44,244 nucleotides of DNA from Gallionellaceae bacterium (lineage in GTDB: Bacteria; Pseudomonadota; Gammaproteobacteria; Burkholderiales; Gallionellaceae), in the NCBI GenBank assembly GCA_003445795.1, contig DMCN01000005.1, forward strand, positions 1 through 44,244. The letters run 5' to 3'. Below the pieces are notes generated by a model. It did not search any database. It worked only from the letters and a program-made list of their open reading frames with translations, and was not told the DNA's origin. Positions 23,136 through 30,990 of this stretch are shown one piece after another. The position numbers and the translations under genes are program-made. The stretch's first letter is position 1. Each line of letters starts with the position of its first letter.

Positions 23136-25228
23136 GGCTGACTGAAGAGATCGAAGGTGGTCGCTGCGGCGGGCGCGCTGGCTGGGGTGGAGGGGGGCGG
23201 TTCGGGAGCAGGTGTGCCGGGCGAATCAGGGCCGATCTGGATAAGCCCGGCATTGCTTGCGGTGGGCGGTTTTTCGGGTTTGGGCGGTAGCGATTTATCC
23301 TTGTCGTCGTTCGGCAATATCCAGTGGTCGGGCATGCGCGCATCCTGGCGTCGCTTGTTCATCTGGTCGTAACGTTCATCGGTGACCTTCTTGTAGCCAT
23401 CCGACTGATACATGATGTAGGGGCGGATGAATACCATCAGGTTGGTCTTGGTGTGCTGACGGGTCTCGTAGCGGAACAGGTTACCGAGGATGGGGATGTC
23501 GCCGAGCAGCGGGGTCTTGCTGGCCACATCGGTGACGGAATCCTGGATCAGTCCGCCCAGCACCACGATCTGGTTCTCGTCCACCAGGATGGTCGAGTCG
23601 ATGGAGCGCTTGTTGGTGGTGACGCCGGCGGCATCCCTGAGCGATGAGGCCAGCACGTTCGACACTTCCTGATAGATCTGCAGCTTGACGGTACCGCCCT
23701 GCATGATCTGCGGCTTGATCTTCAGTGTCAGGCCGACATCCTTGCGCTCGATGGTCTGGAACGGGTTGGCCGAGGTGCTGCTCGATCCGGTGTTGGTGTA
23801 GGAACCGGTGATGAAGGGCACGTTCTGGCCGACCACGATCTTGGCCTCCTCGTTGTCCAGCGTCATCAGGTTGGGCGCGGACAGGATGTTGGCGTTGCTG
23901 TCGGTTTCCAGCGCACGTGCCAGCATGCCGAGATTGAGTATCCTGGTGCCATCCACCAGTGTGGTCACGCCGTTCACCAGACCGAGGTTCAATCCCTGCC
24001 CGACCGAGGTGATGTCGGCCGAAGCGCCGATGATGTTGCCGGTCGTGCCGAAGTTGGTGCCGCCGATGATATTGGAGCCGCTCTTGTTCAGGCCGGTCAG
24101 GTTCTGCCATTGCACACCGAATTCGGCGGCCTTGTCGGCGGTCACTTCGACGATGAGCGCTTCGACGAACACCTGCGGGCGGCGTACATCCAGCCTCTCG
24201 ATGACCGAGCGGATATTGTTATAGACCGGCTCGGAGGCTGTGACGATAAGCGCATTGGAGGCGATGTCGGCCTGAATCAGTCCGCCGCCGGATGGCGCGG
24301 CGATGGCGATCTGCTGAGTTCCGCCTGCCGGGCTGGGAGTGGCGGCGGCAGTGTCTCCGCTCAGCACCGAGCGCAGCGTCTGTGCGAGCTTGGTGGCATC
24401 CGAGTTCTTCAATGGAACCACGTGGATGTTGCCGGGCACATTGGCAGCACTGTCCAGCTTGGCCACCAGTTCCTTGACGCGGGCGATACGGCCGGGATTG
24501 TCCGAGCGCAGCAGCAGGCCGTTGGTACGACTGTCCGCGATCAGCACGAAGCGCTGGTTGTCGTCGCCGCCGACCTGCGGTGCTGAAACCTCGGGCATCA
24601 ATTTGTTGATGATGTTGGCGAGGTCGACCGCAGAAGCATGTTTGACCGGGATCAGCATCGGGGCATCGGCATTGGGCTGGTCGATGGCGTCAATGAGTTT
24701 TTCGATGCGCTTCACGCTGCTGGCGTAGTCGGTGATCACCAGTGCATTGCTGGAAGGATAGGCGACCACCACATTGTTCGGTGCGACCATGGGGCGCACG
24801 ATGTTGATCAGTTGCGAGGCGGATTCGTATTTCAGGATGAACACGCGCGTGACCAGTTTGTCGCCGCGGCCTTGGGACAGCGAATCGATATGCAGTTTGG
24901 CGTCGGCTTCCGGGATGATCTTGGTCACGCCGCCCGCTTCCACCGCGGCATAACCCTGCAGGCGCAACGCGGAGAGCAGGATGTCATAGCCCAGTGCCGG
25001 CGAGACCGGCGTGGCGGAGACGATGTTGATGGTGCCTTTCACGCGCGGGTCGACGAGAAAATTCTTTTTGGATATCTGCGAGATGGCGCGGATGACTTCC
25101 TGGATATCGGCATTGACGAAATTCAGCGAGACCAGTTCTTCCTGCTGCTGTTCTGCACGAACAGGGACCGCGACGATGAGCGTCAAACAGAATGCCAGCA
25201 GACTGAGTTGCAAGATGCGTTTGATCAA
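23132..25228 (-). CDS. gspD: Type II secretion outer-membrane secretin D
   Basis: The 698-residue secretin forms the outer-membrane gate. A signal peptide (MIKRILQLSLLAFCLTLIVA, cleaved near VRA) is followed by N0 (about 30-105), N1-N3 repeats (RVFILKYESASQLINIVRPM, MLIPVKHASAVDLANIINKL, VVPLKNSDATKLAQTLRSVL) and the secretin domain to about residue 610 (VGQNVPFITGSYTNTG, VVLGGLIQDSVTDVASKTPL). The last 55 residues are a Pro/Ala-rich tail ending FDLFSQP, where a pilotin-binding region may lie. The start codon is TTG at 25228, overlapping the gspC stop as TTGA; this is unusual among the ATG starts of the operon and may lower its translation. Confidence 0.95.
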   Translation of the reverse strand: MIKRILQLSLLAFCLTLIVAVPVRAEQQQEELVSLNFVNADIQEVIRAISQISKKNFLVDPRVKGTINIVSATPVSPALGYDILLSALRLQGYAAVEAGGVTKIIPEADAKLHIDSLSQGRGDKLVTRVFILKYESASQLINIVRPMVAPNNVVVAYPSSNALVITDYASSVKRIEKLIDAIDQPNADAPMLIPVKHASAVDLANIINKLMPEVSAPQVGGDDNQRFVLIADSRTNGLLLRSDNPGRIARVKELVAKLDSAANVPGNIHVVPLKNSDATKLAQTLRSVLSGDTAAATPSPAGGTQQIAIAAPSGGGLIQADIASNALIVTASEPVYNNIRSVIERLDVRRPQVFVEALIVEVTADKAAEFGVQWQNLTGLNKSGSNIIGGTNFGTTGNIIGASADITSVGQGLNLGLVNGVTTLVDGTRILNLGMLARALETDSNANILSAPNLMTLDNEEAKIVVGQNVPFITGSYTNTGSSSTSANPFQTIERKDVGLTLKIKPQIMQGGTVKLQIYQEVSNVLASSLRDAAGVTTNKRSIDSTILVDENQIVVLGGLIQDSVTDVASKTPLLGDIPILGNLFRYETRQHTKTNLMVFIRPYIMYQSDGYKKVTDERYDQMNKRRQDARMPDHWILPNDDKDKSLPPKPEKPPTASNAGLIQIGPDSPGTPAPEPPPSTPASAPAAATTFDLFSQP

Positions 25229-25782
25229 GGTCTTCCCCTAGATGAATTCCCTTGCTGTATCAGCAGCAGCTGTTCCGGAGTGAGTCGATCAAGCATCTGT
25301 CTGTCTGCGGTGGTCGCCGTCATGATGCGTACGCTCGACGAGGCGGTAGTGATGTTATCTGTCGCTGCGGGAGGTGTGTTCAGATCGACTCGCTGGCGGA
25401 TGCCGTTGCGCTCCAGGACCACATAGTCGGCATGTGTTTCAATCAGCCGCACACCCGGTACAACCTGCTCCCCCAGGCCTACCCCGATTTGCCCGGATTC
25501 GGTCAACATCACTGCAAATCCTCTTGTGCTATGCGCGAAGATGCCGATCGGGCGGATACTGCTGAGTGAGGCGGAAGAAGTCGAAGCGTTGACCATGCCG
25601 AACAATTGTTCGGTTTGTACTGAGTTGGTTGTGATCGCAGTGGCCGGGATGGCATGTTCGGTTGGCGCGAACAGTACCCAGACATGTTTTGCCAACAACA
25701 GCATCGCCAACAGTCCGCCCCAGAGCGGCCAGTTCATCCAGATTCTGGCGGGTGTGGCAAAGAGCTTTCTAGCCAATGACAT
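25225..25782 (-). CDS. gspC: Type II secretion inner-membrane protein C, short form without PDZ
   Basis: The 185-residue protein has a short cytoplasmic N-terminus, one membrane helix (PLWGGLLAMLLLAKHVWVLF) and a periplasmic homology region (IRPIGIFAHSTRGFAVMLTE, VGLGEQVVPGVRLIETHADYVVLERNG) that docks on the N0 domain of GspD. It ends in LTPEQLLLIQQG without the PDZ or coiled-coil domain carried by longer GspC proteins. The start at 25782 is chosen because AAGGA lies 7 bases ahead; a GTG at 25818 is possible but its spacing is poor. It is the first gene of the operon. The 81 bp to the metal permease stop contain no gene, so the promoter should lie there or upstream. Confidence 0.88.
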   Translation of the reverse strand: MSLARKLFATPARIWMNWPLWGGLLAMLLLAKHVWVLFAPTEHAIPATAITTNSVQTEQLFGMVNASTSSASLSSIRPIGIFAHSTRGFAVMLTESGQIGVGLGEQVVPGVRLIETHADYVVLERNGIRQRVDLNTPPAATDNITTASSSVRIMTATTADRQMLDRLTPEQLLLIQQGNSSRGRP

Positions 25783-25863
25783 GCGACATCCTTTGTATAT
25801 GGAGGGTGAATAAAACACACCTCCTGTTGGTTGGATGAAGGCAGGATTGACTATGCGAGGTCG

Positions 25864-26607
25864 TCAGGTCCTCGTCTGTACGGTTAGCAACATACCGCCG
25901 CTCAATGCCATTGCGCACACGATGGCGGCCCCGGCGGGAAGATCAAGCCAGACTGACGTCAGCAGGCCGAGCGCGTAGCCCGTGATCCCGACGGCGAAGG
26001 CGAAGAGATAGCGCCGTTTTGGCTGTCGATAAGTGGCCAGTGCGGGCACGATCAGGCTGGCGAACACCAGATAGATGCCGACCAGTTGTACCGAAGCGGT
26101 GATGGCGAGGGCGAACAGGGCATAGAAGCCGAAATAGCCCAAGCGTTCGCGGAAGAGGTTCCAGACGACGAGCAGCGCGGCGGTGAGCAGCGCGGTGGCG
26201 ATGAGCTGGCCCTGGTTCACCCACAGTATCTGTCCGACCAGCAGGTCTTTCAGATGTTCGCCCGCGTGCACGTCGCGGCTCATCAGCAGGATGCCAAGGC
26301 TGGCGGCGAGCACGAAGGTGAGACCGATATAAGCCTCCTTCACTTCCGGCGCGCGCCGTTCTATCCAGGCCAGCAAAGCCGCACCCCCCAGCGCGCTGCC
26401 TGCGGCGATGAGCTGAACCAGCACCGGCTGTTCAAGCAGACCGAGCAGTTCGGCGACAATCACGCCGAGCCCGGCGATCTGCGCCACGGCAAGATCGGCG
26501 AAGATCACCCCGCGCTGCAACACGCGCATACCAAAAGGGATGTGCGTGGCCAGCACCAGCAGGCCGGCGAGGAAGGCAGGGAGGAGGATGCCCAGTTCGA
26601 TGTTCAT
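25864..26607 (-). CDS. Metal ABC transporter permease (ZnuB/MntB family)
   Basis: The 247-residue inner-membrane protein has seven to eight hydrophobic helices. It carries family features such as GVIFADLAVAQIAGLGV near residues 33-50 and VGIYLVFASLIVPALAT near 180-196. This family moves Zn2+ or Mn2+ inward as the membrane part of an ABC importer. It is coupled by ATGA to the binding-protein gene upstream. The matching ATPase gene is not in this operon or anywhere in the window, so it must be supplied from elsewhere if the importer works. Confidence 0.88.
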   Translation of the reverse strand: MNIELGILLPAFLAGLLVLATHIPFGMRVLQRGVIFADLAVAQIAGLGVIVAELLGLLEQPVLVQLIAAGSALGGAALLAWIERRAPEVKEAYIGLTFVLAASLGILLMSRDVHAGEHLKDLLVGQILWVNQGQLIATALLTAALLVVWNLFRERLGYFGFYALFALAITASVQLVGIYLVFASLIVPALATYRQPKRRYLFAFAVGITGYALGLLTSVWLDLPAGAAIVCAMALSGGMLLTVQTRT

Positions 26608-27497
26608 TGCACACCTTTCAGCAGTCTTGCGATGGTGTCATCGAACAGCCCGAACAAATCCCTGGCTCCATCGCTGCCGCCGACGGTATACGGCAGTTCC
26701 ACTGCGGCGATATGCGCGCGCTGCGCGATCCATTCCGAGGGTCGTCCATCCTGATACGCCGCGCGCAGCACCATCTTTGCCGGATGCTGGCGCAGCGTAT
26801 CCTGCACCTGCGACAGCCAGCCCGCGCTGGGTTCCAGGCCGGGTTTGGGTTCCAGCGTTGCCACTTCCTGTAATCCCAGCCAGTTGCTCAGGTAGGGGAA
26901 ACCCCGGTGCTGCACGACCACCGCCACACCCTTGAGCGGCGCAGCCTGCTGTTCCCAGCGGGTGAGCGCCGCACGCCATTGCTGTTCGAACGCGGCGAGG
27001 CGCTGCTGATACTCCGCCTTGTTCGACGGATCGAGCTGCATCAGCCGCTGCGCAAGTGCGGCAGCGACCGGCAGGAAATTGCGCGCATCGGTTTGGATAT
27101 GCGGATTGCCCTGGGTATGCACATCGCCATCGCCGCGGTCGAGCCGCGTCGGTACTTCCAGCATGCGCACCGCCGAGGCAGCTTCAAAGTACCCGTCGCC
27201 ACCGGGTTGCACCTTGCTGTTGCCCGATTCGCGCAACACAACCGGCAGCCAGGCCATCTCCAACTCGGCACCGGTGCATACCACCAGATCGGCTCGACGG
27301 GCCTTGGCGATCAGGCTGGGGCGCGCCTCGATACGGTGCGGGTCTTGCAGGGCGGCGGTGGCGGTGTAGATGTCGGCCTTGCCTCCCGCGAGTTGCTGAG
27401 TGAGCGCCGCCCATTCCGGTTCGCAGGCGAAGATGTTGAGGGCGGCGACGTTGCCGCTCATCAGCAACAGGGAAAGAGAGAACAGGATCTTTTTCAT
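26604..27497 (-). CDS. Periplasmic metal-binding protein (ZnuA/TroA-like)
   Basis: This is a 297-residue exported protein with a signal peptide cleaved near residue 19 (NVAA). The metal-site histidines expected in the cluster A-I family are visible: His54 in DPHRIEARPS, His133 in QGNPHIQTDARN and His197 in VVQHRGFPYL. A late acidic ligand probably lies in GGSDGARDLFGLFD. There is no long His-rich loop, so zinc is not assured; Zn2+ or Mn2+ is the likely cargo. AGGAGG precedes the ATG at 27497, which is chosen over a longer frame reaching 27941 inside the neighbour. It is 8 bp downstream of the outer-membrane protein gene. Confidence 0.88.
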   Translation of the reverse strand: MKKILFSLSLLLMSGNVAALNIFACEPEWAALTQQLAGGKADIYTATAALQDPHRIEARPSLIAKARRADLVVCTGAELEMAWLPVVLRESGNSKVQPGGDGYFEAASAVRMLEVPTRLDRGDGDVHTQGNPHIQTDARNFLPVAAALAQRLMQLDPSNKAEYQQRLAAFEQQWRAALTRWEQQAAPLKGVAVVVQHRGFPYLSNWLGLQEVATLEPKPGLEPSAGWLSQVQDTLRQHPAKMVLRAAYQDGRPSEWIAQRAHIAAVELPYTVGGSDGARDLFGLFDDTIARLLKGVQ

Positions 27498-27505
27498 CTC
27501 TCCTC

Positions 27506-28714
27506 CTAGTATGTATGAGCGCCGTGCGCGCCCAGACTCATGATGTACTGCACGAAGAGCTGGTTGTCGGCCAATCCCTGTCGCGAGTTGTCGTGCGCCA
27601 GTTGCAGGCGGAAACGCGAGAACTCGCTGGCACTGTAGTCCAGCATCCAGGTTGTGCGTGTCGGGTTGTAAGCGTAGTCGGCGATGACGTTGCCTGCGTT
27701 CGCCGCACCTATCCGGGCGACACCCGGATCGAGACGGTCGTAACGCAGTCCGCTGCGCCAGCGCGGCATGAACTGGTACACGCCCTGCACATACCAGCCG
27801 CTTTGCGTGACGGAGTAGCTGTCGGTGACGCTGGCCAATGCAGTGTCGTAAGTCAACTCGCCGCTCTCCTTGCGCCGGAAATATTCGGTCTGCACTTTCA
27901 GGTAGCGATCCTTGATGTTGCCGTTGGGGGCGTATTTCCACACCAGATCCAGGCCGACAGTCTGGCTGTCGCCGCTGAACAGGTTGGTCACTGCGTTGCC
28001 ACCCAGGTCGGGTACGTCGGTACTTTCGGCATCAACGCGGCGTGTGCGATGCAGCGAGGCACCGGCGCGCCAGCTCTGCTCGATGCCGATGTCGTCACCA
28101 ATGTGCGCGAATATCACGCCCGCGCCGCTGCCGTTTTTCGCGCGCTCGGTGCCGGGGAAGCCGCGGCCCTTGCCAACCTCGCCGCCGATCTCGAAGAACA
28201 TCTCGGTCGGTGCCAGCCATTTCAGTTGCACACCGTCTTCGGCCAGCTGGTTCTCCCACAGCACGGCGTACACCAGCGGTTGATCGGTGAAATCCCAGGC
28301 GTGCGCGTGCTGCTCGTTGAGATAGCCGAGGCCGGAGAAGTAGCGGCCGAACTTGAGGTTGAGTCCGTCGCCCAAAGACGTGGTCTGCACAAAGGCATTC
28401 TCCACGCTGACGCCACCGGCCGGGTCAAGCGCGAGGGTGGCCGCGCCGCGGAACTGTGGATCGATGTTGGCGGAGATACCCATCTCCGATTCGCCGAGGT
28501 TGAAGCCCTGCTCATGTCCCGGATTGGGATTCATGGCGAAGCCGGTGGCGGGGATCGCGGGATCGCGTTGCAGGTTGCCGTAACTGCCGGACAGAATGAG
28601 CGAGAACGCGGGGTTGAAAGCGTTGTCCGCATTGCCGCTGTCGGCAGCGGCAGCCTGGATGGAATGGCACAACAATACGGCGATGGCCGCATTCGAACAG
28701 ATACGTTTGAACAT
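27506..28714 (-). CDS. Outer-membrane barrel protein of the metal-uptake operon
   Basis: The 402-residue exported protein has a signal peptide (to about residue 24, QAAAA). Features are NPAFSLILSGSYGNLQRDP, GESEMGISANIDPQFRGAAT and many alternating strands such as RSGLRYDRLDPG and FRLQLAHDNSRQG. It ends in FVQYIMSLGAHGAHTY, with a terminal aromatic and nearby His residues. No TonB box or plug domain is seen, so it looks porin-like rather than a TonB-dependent receptor. Lying directly before a metal-binding protein and permease, it probably carries metal across the outer membrane. GGAG stands about 8 bases ahead of the ATG. Confidence 0.78.
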   Translation of the reverse strand: MFKRICSNAAIAVLLCHSIQAAAADSGNADNAFNPAFSLILSGSYGNLQRDPAIPATGFAMNPNPGHEQGFNLGESEMGISANIDPQFRGAATLALDPAGGVSVENAFVQTTSLGDGLNLKFGRYFSGLGYLNEQHAHAWDFTDQPLVYAVLWENQLAEDGVQLKWLAPTEMFFEIGGEVGKGRGFPGTERAKNGSGAGVIFAHIGDDIGIEQSWRAGASLHRTRRVDAESTDVPDLGGNAVTNLFSGDSQTVGLDLVWKYAPNGNIKDRYLKVQTEYFRRKESGELTYDTALASVTDSYSVTQSGWYVQGVYQFMPRWRSGLRYDRLDPGVARIGAANAGNVIADYAYNPTRTTWMLDYSASEFSRFRLQLAHDNSRQGLADNQLFVQYIMSLGAHGAHTY

Positions 28715-28771
28715 GTCTTACTCCGAAAAGGTCTACAGATCCCGCGCACCATGCGCAGGGGTTGTCGGGGC

Positions 28772-29083
28772 TTAAGCGGTGTAAGGCGGGGCGCGCGCCG
28801 CGAAAGCGGCGAAGGTGAACGAGCGGAACGCGACAGCAGGTTCGCTGTGCGTCTCGGCGAACGAGACGGAAAAATCGAAATGTACGGCGCTGCTGCCGAC
28901 TGCACTGCCGACCTGCGCGTAGGCCGCGCATAATTCACACTGCTGGTCGTGCGGCAGCGACTGGTCCTGCGACTTTTCCGCCAGGGTATGCGCGATTCCA
29001 TGCGTCAGCCCGCCAAGCTGTGCGAACAGCAGGGCGAGGACGAGGAATGTTTTCAGTAAGGCAGAACGGAACATGCGGCGCAT
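28772..29083 (-). CDS. Small exported Cys-containing protein, DUF2946-like
   Basis: The protein is 103 residues from ATG 29083 (100 from ATG 29074). It has an N-terminal membrane or signal segment (LLKTFLVLALLFAQLGGLTHG), a His/Cys patch HDQQCELCAAYAQVGSA and an ending FAARAPPYTA. The CxLC patch and RAPP end recall DUF2946 proteins, which often lie beside metal-uptake or copper genes. No strong ribosome-binding site marks the start. It is 57 bp upstream of the barrel gene, same strand, and is probably the first gene of the metal operon. A role in metal handling is inferred from the neighbours. No Zur-like box was seen upstream. Confidence 0.65.
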   Translation of the reverse strand: MRRMFRSALLKTFLVLALLFAQLGGLTHGIAHTLAEKSQDQSLPHDQQCELCAAYAQVGSAVGSSAVHFDFSVSFAETHSEPAVAFRSFTFAAFAARAPPYTA

Positions 29084-29272
29084 TCTAGTGGCAAACCATG
29101 CGTATTCCAAGAGTGATGCCGAATTGGGCGGTATGAGTATCTAGGCCATTTGGCATATTGACGTGATGGGTATTGGGCTATAGGGTGCGGCTTGTTGGAG
29201 GTTGGCTTTCGGCAGCCAAGAACGGACATCAAGCCAAGTCATCAAACTGATAATAAACACCCTAGGTTCAGC

Positions 29273-29986
29273 ATGAGCAACCAAAACGGAAAGATGAAGC
29301 AACTCGCCAAACTTGTAATGATCTTGATGCTTGGTGCAAGCATGAGTGCTTGTGCTGGATTAATCGGCCATACAGCTAGCTGGGAAGAAGAAGTGCAGTT
29401 GCATGATGGCAGAAAGATTATCGTCAAAGTCAAAGACAATCTTGGCGGCTATCCAGCGATTGAGAGCAGGGAGCACTCAACGATTGATGAGACCATTACG
29501 TTCAAGTTGCCAGATGAAAATCGTGAAATTGAATGGAAGATGGGGTATCGGGATGATTTGCTGGAACCGAACAGCCTGAACCTGATTCGTTTCGATGTGG
29601 TTAACGGCGTGCCCTACATTGCCACTTATCCGGCGGGTTGCATTGCCTACAACAAATGGGGAAGACCCAATCCGCCACAGGTGTTGTTCAAATATGAAGG
29701 CGAGCAATGGAAGCGCATCGCCTTGGCAGACTTGCCGTTAGAACTGTTTAACACCAATGCCAACGTCATCGTCGGGAGGCCCGCGTCGAGCTTGCTGAAA
29801 TCCTTCTACACCGTCGAAGGTGTGGATGCAGCCAACCATGACATCTACGCCCCCGAATTCCGCACCATCCTGCGGGAGGCGGTGCCGGTAAACCAGCTTT
29901 GTCCAGAATGGGTTTATTTCGAGGGTAGTTGGGTTACACCGAGCGTAATAGAAAGTGAAAAGCGCTATCGGCAACTAATCCAATAA
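29273..29986 (+). CDS. Orphan lipoprotein of unknown function
   Basis: The product is a 237-residue protein with a lipoprotein signal: hydrophobic LAKLVMILMLGASMSAC and Cys27 as the lipid anchor (or Cys20 if translation starts at ATG 29294). The mature part begins with WEEEVQLHDGRKIIVKVKD, then mixed strands such as LIRFDVVNGVPYIATYPAGC and YFEGSWVTP. Two further Cys (in PAGCIAY and NQLCPEW) might pair. The coding sequence is visibly richer in A and T than its neighbours, which suggests recent acquisition. A nested inverted repeat (GGCTTG/CAAGCC around TTGGCT/AGCCAA, 29189-29235) precedes it. It stands alone, facing the TonB-like gene. The 134 bp after it hold no gene. Confidence 0.7.
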   Translation: MSNQNGKMKQLAKLVMILMLGASMSACAGLIGHTASWEEEVQLHDGRKIIVKVKDNLGGYPAIESREHSTIDETITFKLPDENREIEWKMGYRDDLLEPNSLNLIRFDVVNGVPYIATYPAGCIAYNKWGRPNPPQVLFKYEGEQWKRIALADLPLELFNTNANVIVGRPASSLLKSFYTVEGVDAANHDIYAPEFRTILREAVPVNQLCPEWVYFEGSWVTPSVIESEKRYRQLIQ

Positions 29987-30120
29987 GAGCAAGAAGTAAA
30001 AAAGAGAGCATCTGACGGCGAGGAAAATAATATAGCTAAGTAGTGTTCGCTTTAGATAAGTATGAGTGACTCTTATGGGTTAATAGCAACCCCACTCTCT
30101 AATTAGCGGAGCTAGTTCCT

Positions 30121-30990
30121 CTACTCGCTCTCCAACCGATCCGTAGTCGTGAATATCCAGGTGCGCGTGATGCTGAGGACGTCGGTGTCCTTGCGGATGT
30201 CCGGCGGGAATGGCGGATACGGGGCGGCGAGTTTGACGATGCGGACGGCGGAGGCGTCGAGGATGCGCTGGCCGGAGGGGCGGTTGATCTCGATGCTTTC
30301 CACGTTGCCGTCGGCGCGGATGTTGACGGTGAGGGTGAGCTTGCCGTAGATCTTTTCGCGGCGCGCCATCTCGGGGTAGTTCATGTTGCCGATGCGTTCG
30401 ACCTTGGAGCGCCAGTCCTCGACGTATTGGGCGAAGCGGTATTCCTGCGTGCGCGCGCCGATGAATTTGCGCCGCGGCAGTTTGTCGTACATGTCCAGGC
30501 TCTTGCTGATCTGCGCTTCCAGTCTGGCGATCTCCAGCGAACGTTGCACGAGGTCGCGTCCGTTGTCTTTCGAGCTGGATTGTTTCTGCTGGTCGTTCTC
30601 GTCGGCCACGAAATAGTCGCCCTTGCTGCGTGTCAGCAGGCGTTTCGATTCCTGTTCCAGTTCGCGCTGGCGTCTGGCGGCCTGTTCGGGCGAGAAGCGT
30701 TGTCCGTCGCCGAGTACCGGGAACGGGGTGCGGGCGCGATGTTCTTCGTCGGTGTTGCCGCCGCCTTCCAGGTTGTTCTGCGCGTAAGCGGAAGCATTGG
30801 TAGGGCGGTTGCCCGATTTGCTGTTGACCAGCACGACTTCCAGCGGCTGGCTGATGACGGGGATGTTCTTCCATTCCGGCATGACGAAACGGATGCCGAA
30901 CATGAAAAATGCGTGCAGGGTGATCGAGAACAGCGCTGCGAATGCGATGCGTTGATGATGACGCCGTGCACTGAGGAGGAGTTCTCTCAT
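30121..30990 (-). CDS. TonB C-terminal domain protein (energy transducer-like)
   Basis: This is a 289-residue protein anchored by one N-terminal helix (FAALFSITLHAFFMFGIRFV). A long charged spacer (about 75-165, rich in Gln, Glu and Arg) follows, then a TonB/TolA-like C-terminal domain (about 190-275) with YPEMARREKIYGKLTLTVNI, VESIEINRPSG and the YPPFPPDIRKDTD stretch. It should reach across the periplasm. The classic Pro-Lys repeats of TonB are missing and no exbB/exbD lies next to it. Its ATG overlaps the RNase II stop as ATGA. It may energise outer-membrane uptake or have a TolA-like structural task; no receptor is visible in the window. Confidence 0.82.
   Translation of the reverse strand: MRELLLSARRHHQRIAFAALFSITLHAFFMFGIRFVMPEWKNIPVISQPLEVVLVNSKSGNRPTNASAYAQNNLEGGGNTDEEHRARTPFPVLGDGQRFSPEQAARRQRELEQESKRLLTRSKGDYFVADENDQQKQSSSKDNGRDLVQRSLEIARLEAQISKSLDMYDKLPRRKFIGARTQEYRFAQYVEDWRSKVERIGNMNYPEMARREKIYGKLTLTVNIRADGNVESIEINRPSGQRILDASAVRIVKLAAPYPPFPPDIRKDTDVLSITRTWIFTTTDRLESE

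Noticed and set aside
29084..29272. Possible Zur-type operator upstream of the metal-uptake operon
   Set aside because: No palindrome resembling the known Zur consensus could be found in this stretch.
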